64,000 nucleotides of DNA from F1-80-MAGs062 sp046345315 (lineage in GTDB: Bacteria; Planctomycetota; Planctomycetia; Planctomycetales; Planctomycetaceae), in contig JBKDKA010000198.1 in assembly GCA_046345315.1 (NCBI GenBank), positions 1 to 64,000 on the forward strand, given 5' to 3'. The notes under the pieces were generated by a model that was not told the DNA's origin, made no database searches, and worked only from the letters and a program-made list of their open reading frames with translations. Below, piece after piece: positions 60,919 to 64,000 of this stretch; within the stretch, counting starts at the first letter, position 1, and each line of letters starts with the position of its first letter. Made by a program: the position numbers and the translations under genes.

Positions 60919-63033
60919 TCAGTACTGACTCGCGTATCGTGCCGGATCCTTCGCAAACAGATTCATCGTTTCCTGCGAACGGAACATGTAGAGCCGATCG
61001 TGGTACCAGAGACAATGGTCAAGGGAGCCTGGTTGCTCCTCGCCGCTGTTGACGAGAAGCACAACGTCGCTGCCGCCTGCTGCCGGAGCATACTTAGCCG
61101 GGGCTGCATCAAACGCCTCTTTGGTCGCAGCATCAGAAAACGTATACTCCCGCAGTCCGAAGCGAGAACTGAATTCTGTCGTCGCGTCAACAAGTTCACG
61201 ACGATTTCTGAGGCAGACGGGGCAGAATCCTTTGAAGCCGGCCTGACCTTTTCGAGATTCCAGCTTCCTTTGCTGTTCCTCACGCCGAACGTCCTGCGGG
61301 GTACGCTCTTCGGTTATCTCCGCCGTTTCGGCGGTCACAGTGGAAGGAACGATTGAAACAGCATCCGCCGTCGACGACTGGCCCGCAGGTTCATTTGAGC
61401 CGTTGTCCCTGGAAGGCACTGCCTGAGGAACTGAAGCTGCACCTGCTGCCTCTGTCGGAAGAGAAACAGCCTGCTTCTCCGACGCCACGGTCGGCCCCTG
61501 AGGGGGATACACGACAGCTCGCCCTGTTTCTTCACTGGTCTCGTCGACGCCGAGAGACGAAGTTCCGGGGGTCTGGCCCGATGTGCTGTCCGGAATGGAC
61601 AGATCAGAATCGCTCTCCGTCGTACCATCAGCAGCACTCTCACCACGAACGACGACGTTCAGTTCCGCCTGAGAGTCACCTTCAATGTATTCCTCTCCCG
61701 CAACGTCGATTCTGACTCCCGTGAAGGGATTCGTGGCGGCAGGATCCGACGCGGTGTCAGGGACAGCTAATGTAGAGTCAGCCGATACTGAGGAATTACC
61801 CTCAGAGTCGTCTACACGGGCTCTTCCGTCCAGAGCCTCATCCGGCAAAGGAACACCAGCCTCACTCAACACTGCTCGACCGACTTCCTCAGATCCCTGC
61901 GTCGGAACGGCAGGTGGCATCGGGACTCCCCCACCATCTTTAGTATTCGAGTGGGACAGACCGTTATCTCCAACGGCTGGCGATCTCGTCTCCGCAGCAG
62001 CTGAAATCGAATCCAGATCGAGAGGTTCATCTGCTTCGACAATGCCGGAGCCGGAATCTTCAAACGGATCAACAAAGTCGTCCGACGGTGGCGCTACTGG
62101 CGCCGGCTGGATCGGAGCAAACTTATCAACATCTTTTCGGATCGGTACCGGAGGAACACTGGAAACCTGACCCGGCATTCGAGACGGATTCGAACCACCT
62201 GAAGTCACGCTGCGTGAACCATTCTGAGCAAGACGACTTCCCTGCTGTGGTACTCCCGGCACCTGCGGAACGTTTCCGGGGCCTGACCCCATATTCCCCG
62301 GCCGAGGCTGACCCGACGGGGAATTGACGACGCGGCTCCCTGCAGCAGATGGCTGACCGGGACGTGCGGGCTGACCAGGGCGTACTTGCTGCCCGGGATT
62401 TGTTGGAGGTGGTGCTGAATAACTCGAAAGGCCCGGTCCATTGGGCGCACCGGGCTGTGAGCCCGCGTTTTCCGCAGGTTCGTTTCCGGAGTTCCGAAAC
62501 GGAGTACCACTTCGAATCTTTCCCATCATTTTCTGAAAGGGGTTCTTTTTCGGGCGTTCCGAGTTTTGCTGGGATGCACCATTCGCAGGACCGGCCACCG
62601 AATTCTGTGGACTGCCGTTCTGAGGTCCGCCCGGAGATGGATACGATGTCCTGACCTGATTCTGCTGCCCCGGCCGCGTCTGTCCGGGAGTTGTCTGCCC
62701 GGGCCGAGTCTGTCCAGGCCGAGTCTGTGAAACAACTCTTTCCTGGCCGGCTTTCTGCGGCTGACCAGCGGACTGCTGCTTCGGAGGCATCACGACGCGA
62801 TGCACGTTTCCATTGGGAAGGTCGGATGCCCGCATTGACGGCATCTCCTGACCGTTTTCAGTGAAGATTTTATTCAATTCAGAAACAACAGTCGTGTTTC
62901 CGGAAGTTCCGTTGCTCTGATTTCCGGGGGCTCCTGAACCCTGTGCAGCAGAACTCACCGTCTGCGTTGTGAACGGAATAGAGACAATTGCGGCTGCAGC
63001 AAACGACCGTCGCAGGAAATTCTGACCTGTCAT
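60919..63033 (-). CDS. Exported Pro/Gly/Gln-rich protein with two C-terminal YHS-like units
   Basis: From ATG 63033 704 residues. A signal peptide (FAAAAIVSIPFTTQTVSSAA) is followed by about 300 residues of low-complexity sequence with degenerate RPGQT/PGQP repeats (GQTRPGQTTPGQTRPGQQ), then an acidic Ser/Asp/Glu-rich linker. The C-terminal ~110 residues hold two YHS-like units: FCPVCLRNRRELVDA...YTFSDAATKEAFDAAPAKYAP and LDHCLWYHDRLYMFRSQETMNLFAKDPARYAS. YHS domains often bind metal. The disordered repeats could anchor or span the cell envelope. No family name assigned. Confidence 0.75.
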   Translation of the reverse strand: MTGQNFLRRSFAAAAIVSIPFTTQTVSSAAQGSGAPGNQSNGTSGNTTVVSELNKIFTENGQEMPSMRASDLPNGNVHRVVMPPKQQSAGQPQKAGQERVVSQTRPGQTRPGQTTPGQTRPGQQNQVRTSYPSPGGPQNGSPQNSVAGPANGASQQNSERPKKNPFQKMMGKIRSGTPFRNSGNEPAENAGSQPGAPNGPGLSSYSAPPPTNPGQQVRPGQPARPGQPSAAGSRVVNSPSGQPRPGNMGSGPGNVPQVPGVPQQGSRLAQNGSRSVTSGGSNPSRMPGQVSSVPPVPIRKDVDKFAPIQPAPVAPPSDDFVDPFEDSGSGIVEADEPLDLDSISAAAETRSPAVGDNGLSHSNTKDGGGVPMPPAVPTQGSEEVGRAVLSEAGVPLPDEALDGRARVDDSEGNSSVSADSTLAVPDTASDPAATNPFTGVRIDVAGEEYIEGDSQAELNVVVRGESAADGTTESDSDLSIPDSTSGQTPGTSSLGVDETSEETGRAVVYPPQGPTVASEKQAVSLPTEAAGAASVPQAVPSRDNGSNEPAGQSSTADAVSIVPSTVTAETAEITEERTPQDVRREEQQRKLESRKGQAGFKGFCPVCLRNRRELVDATTEFSSRFGLREYTFSDAATKEAFDAAPAKYAPAAGGSDVVLLVNSGEEQPGSLDHCLWYHDRLYMFRSQETMNLFAKDPARYASQY

Positions 63034-63472
63034 GAACGTAGTCCTGTATCCTGGGTGACTATCGGCCGATTCTGCCGATCTCGGGAAATCCCCTGTCATG
63101 CTCTGTTCCCGGCATTCTGAGTTATCGACTCTTCCGAAAACTCAGATCGTGACCATGAGGCCGATTCAGATGCCGTTACGACAGATCCGATGAGCACGAC
63201 CGAGAGAGTCTGAGCAACCGACAATCTCAACCCATCTATCCCAGAATCGGAATCCCGGGAGCACCAAAGCACCTCCACGGCTGCGTCTCGGGACCAGTCT
63301 TCGGTGTGTGAAATCCAATAGACCCAACCGCTTGGTTAACGGCATTGCACGAAACTGGTGCAGAATCTGAAAGAATTGAATTCATCCGTGACTGATGACA
63401 GCGGATTGACAAGCATCAGAGCTCGGCATAGCCTCAGACAACCTGAATCTTGACTTTGCCGAGGGGTTTCCA
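63034..63472. other. Divergent intergenic region at the right edge
   Basis: 439 bases between the leftward YHS-like gene and the rightward Gfo/Idh/MocA gene, holding the promoters of both. A small palindrome aaccgcttggtt lies at 63326-63337 next to gttaac. No gene is supported on either strand. Confidence 0.45.
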
Positions 63473-64000
63473 ATGAAAGCTGATTTTTCACGTCGCCACC
63501 TTCTGAAGAAATCAGCCGTTGCTGCCGCAGCCCTGTTCCCTGCCCCAATGATCATTCCTCAACGAGCTTTCGGCTCGAATGACCGAATCTCCGTTGGCTG
63601 CATCGGAGTGCGAAATCAGGGTCTCGGAAATCTCGAACGATTCCTGAAAGCAGGCGCTGATATCACTGCAGTCTGTGATGTCGACAGCGACGTCGCCGCA
63701 GCCGCAACTGCGAGGCTGGCCAAAGAGAATCTTTCAACATCGGTATTCACCGATTATCGAGCACTTCTCGATCGAAAGGATATCGATGCCGTTGTGGTCA
63801 CAACTCCGGATCACTGGCACGCATTGATGACAATTGATGCATGCCAGGCCGGGAAGGACGTTTACTGTGAAAAACCACTTTCCCTCACCATCGCCGAAGG
63901 TCGCCGCATGGTAACGGCAGCAAGGAAGTACTCGCGGATTGTCCAGACCGGCTCGCAGCAGCGATCATCTTCTGAGTTTCGACATGCCTGCATGGTGGCG
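63473..64000 (+). CDS. Gfo/Idh/MocA family oxidoreductase, truncated by the window end
   Basis: The ATG at 63473 opens MKADFSRRHLLKKSAVAAAA, a Tat-type signal ending near IIPQRAFG. The NAD-binding region follows (RISVGCIGVRNQGLGN), then family motifs VTTPDHWHALMTID and the catalytic-lysine motif CEKPLSLTIAEGR. The frame is open to base 64000, giving 176 codons, so about 60% of the gene is missing. It resembles the exported member at 31128-32489. GAGGGG (63461-63466) is the likely ribosome site. Confidence 0.92.
   Translation, partial: MKADFSRRHLLKKSAVAAAALFPAPMIIPQRAFGSNDRISVGCIGVRNQGLGNLERFLKAGADITAVCDVDSDVAAAATARLAKENLSTSVFTDYRALLDRKDIDAVVVTTPDHWHALMTIDACQAGKDVYCEKPLSLTIAEGRRMVTAARKYSRIVQTGSQQRSSSEFRHACMVA

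Overview
The window looks like a piece of a Planctomycetes chromosome (class Planctomycetia, moderate GC). The diagnostic content is three DUF1549/DUF1553 proteins with an N-terminal PSCyt1 haem-binding region, two DUF1501 proteins, a DUF1559 protein with a prepilin-type N-terminus, Tat-exported Gfo/Idh/MocA oxidoreductases, a sulfatase, a PQQ-type sugar dehydrogenase fused to cytochrome c, and sigma-54 activators. No rRNA, CRISPR array, integrase or transposase was seen. There is one tRNA, tRNA-Leu(UAA). The genus cannot be fixed from the sequence alone.

Layout. 1-9 kb: a secreted beta-propeller-like protein, a divergent UvrA paralogue, and a two-gene unit (L-galactonate-5-dehydrogenase-like MDR plus tagaturonate epimerase). 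These are followed by a sigma-54 activator with an altered GAFTGA loop and an eIF1/SUI1-like factor. 9-16 kb: a leftward cluster hpt, membrane glycosyltransferase, AsmA-like giant protein and stand-alone acyltransferase, with thiL divergent. 16-26 kb: sugar dehydrogenase/cytochrome fusion, tRNA-Leu, a membrane-bound spermidine-synthase-like fusion, an MFS transporter, and an 878-residue protein that I read as an array of about six XRE-like helix-turn-helix units. 26-49 kb: typical planctomycete catabolic and surface modules (PSCyt1/DUF1549/DUF1553 with DUF1501, GHL10-like hydrolase, oxidoreductase, polysaccharide deacetylases, Nudix, DUF1559), plus apolipoprotein N-acyltransferase. 49-54 kb: sulfatase and two neutral-ceramidase-like proteins flanking an intact Dcm-like cytosine methyltransferase. 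54-64 kb: proA, a lone cyclic-nucleotide-binding protein, glutamate dehydrogenase coupled to an SGNH-like protein, a sigma-54 activator homologue that has lost its ATPase motifs, a Pro/Gly-rich exported protein ending in two YHS-like units, and a truncated Gfo/Idh/MocA gene at the right edge.

Working together. Much of the window fits heterotrophic use of complex, often sulfated, acidic or acetylated polysaccharides and lipids: sulfatase, deacetylases, sugar dehydrogenase, tagaturonate pathway and ceramidases. Redox and cytochrome proteins are exported to the periplasm. The items that most deserve follow-up are the multi-HTH protein at 23290-25926 with a perfect 10-bp inverted repeat just upstream, the ATPase-dead sigma-54 activator homologue at 58957-60495, and the ceramidase/methyltransferase/ceramidase arrangement at 50.3-54.2 kb.

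All functional names are from reading motifs by eye; no database search was run.
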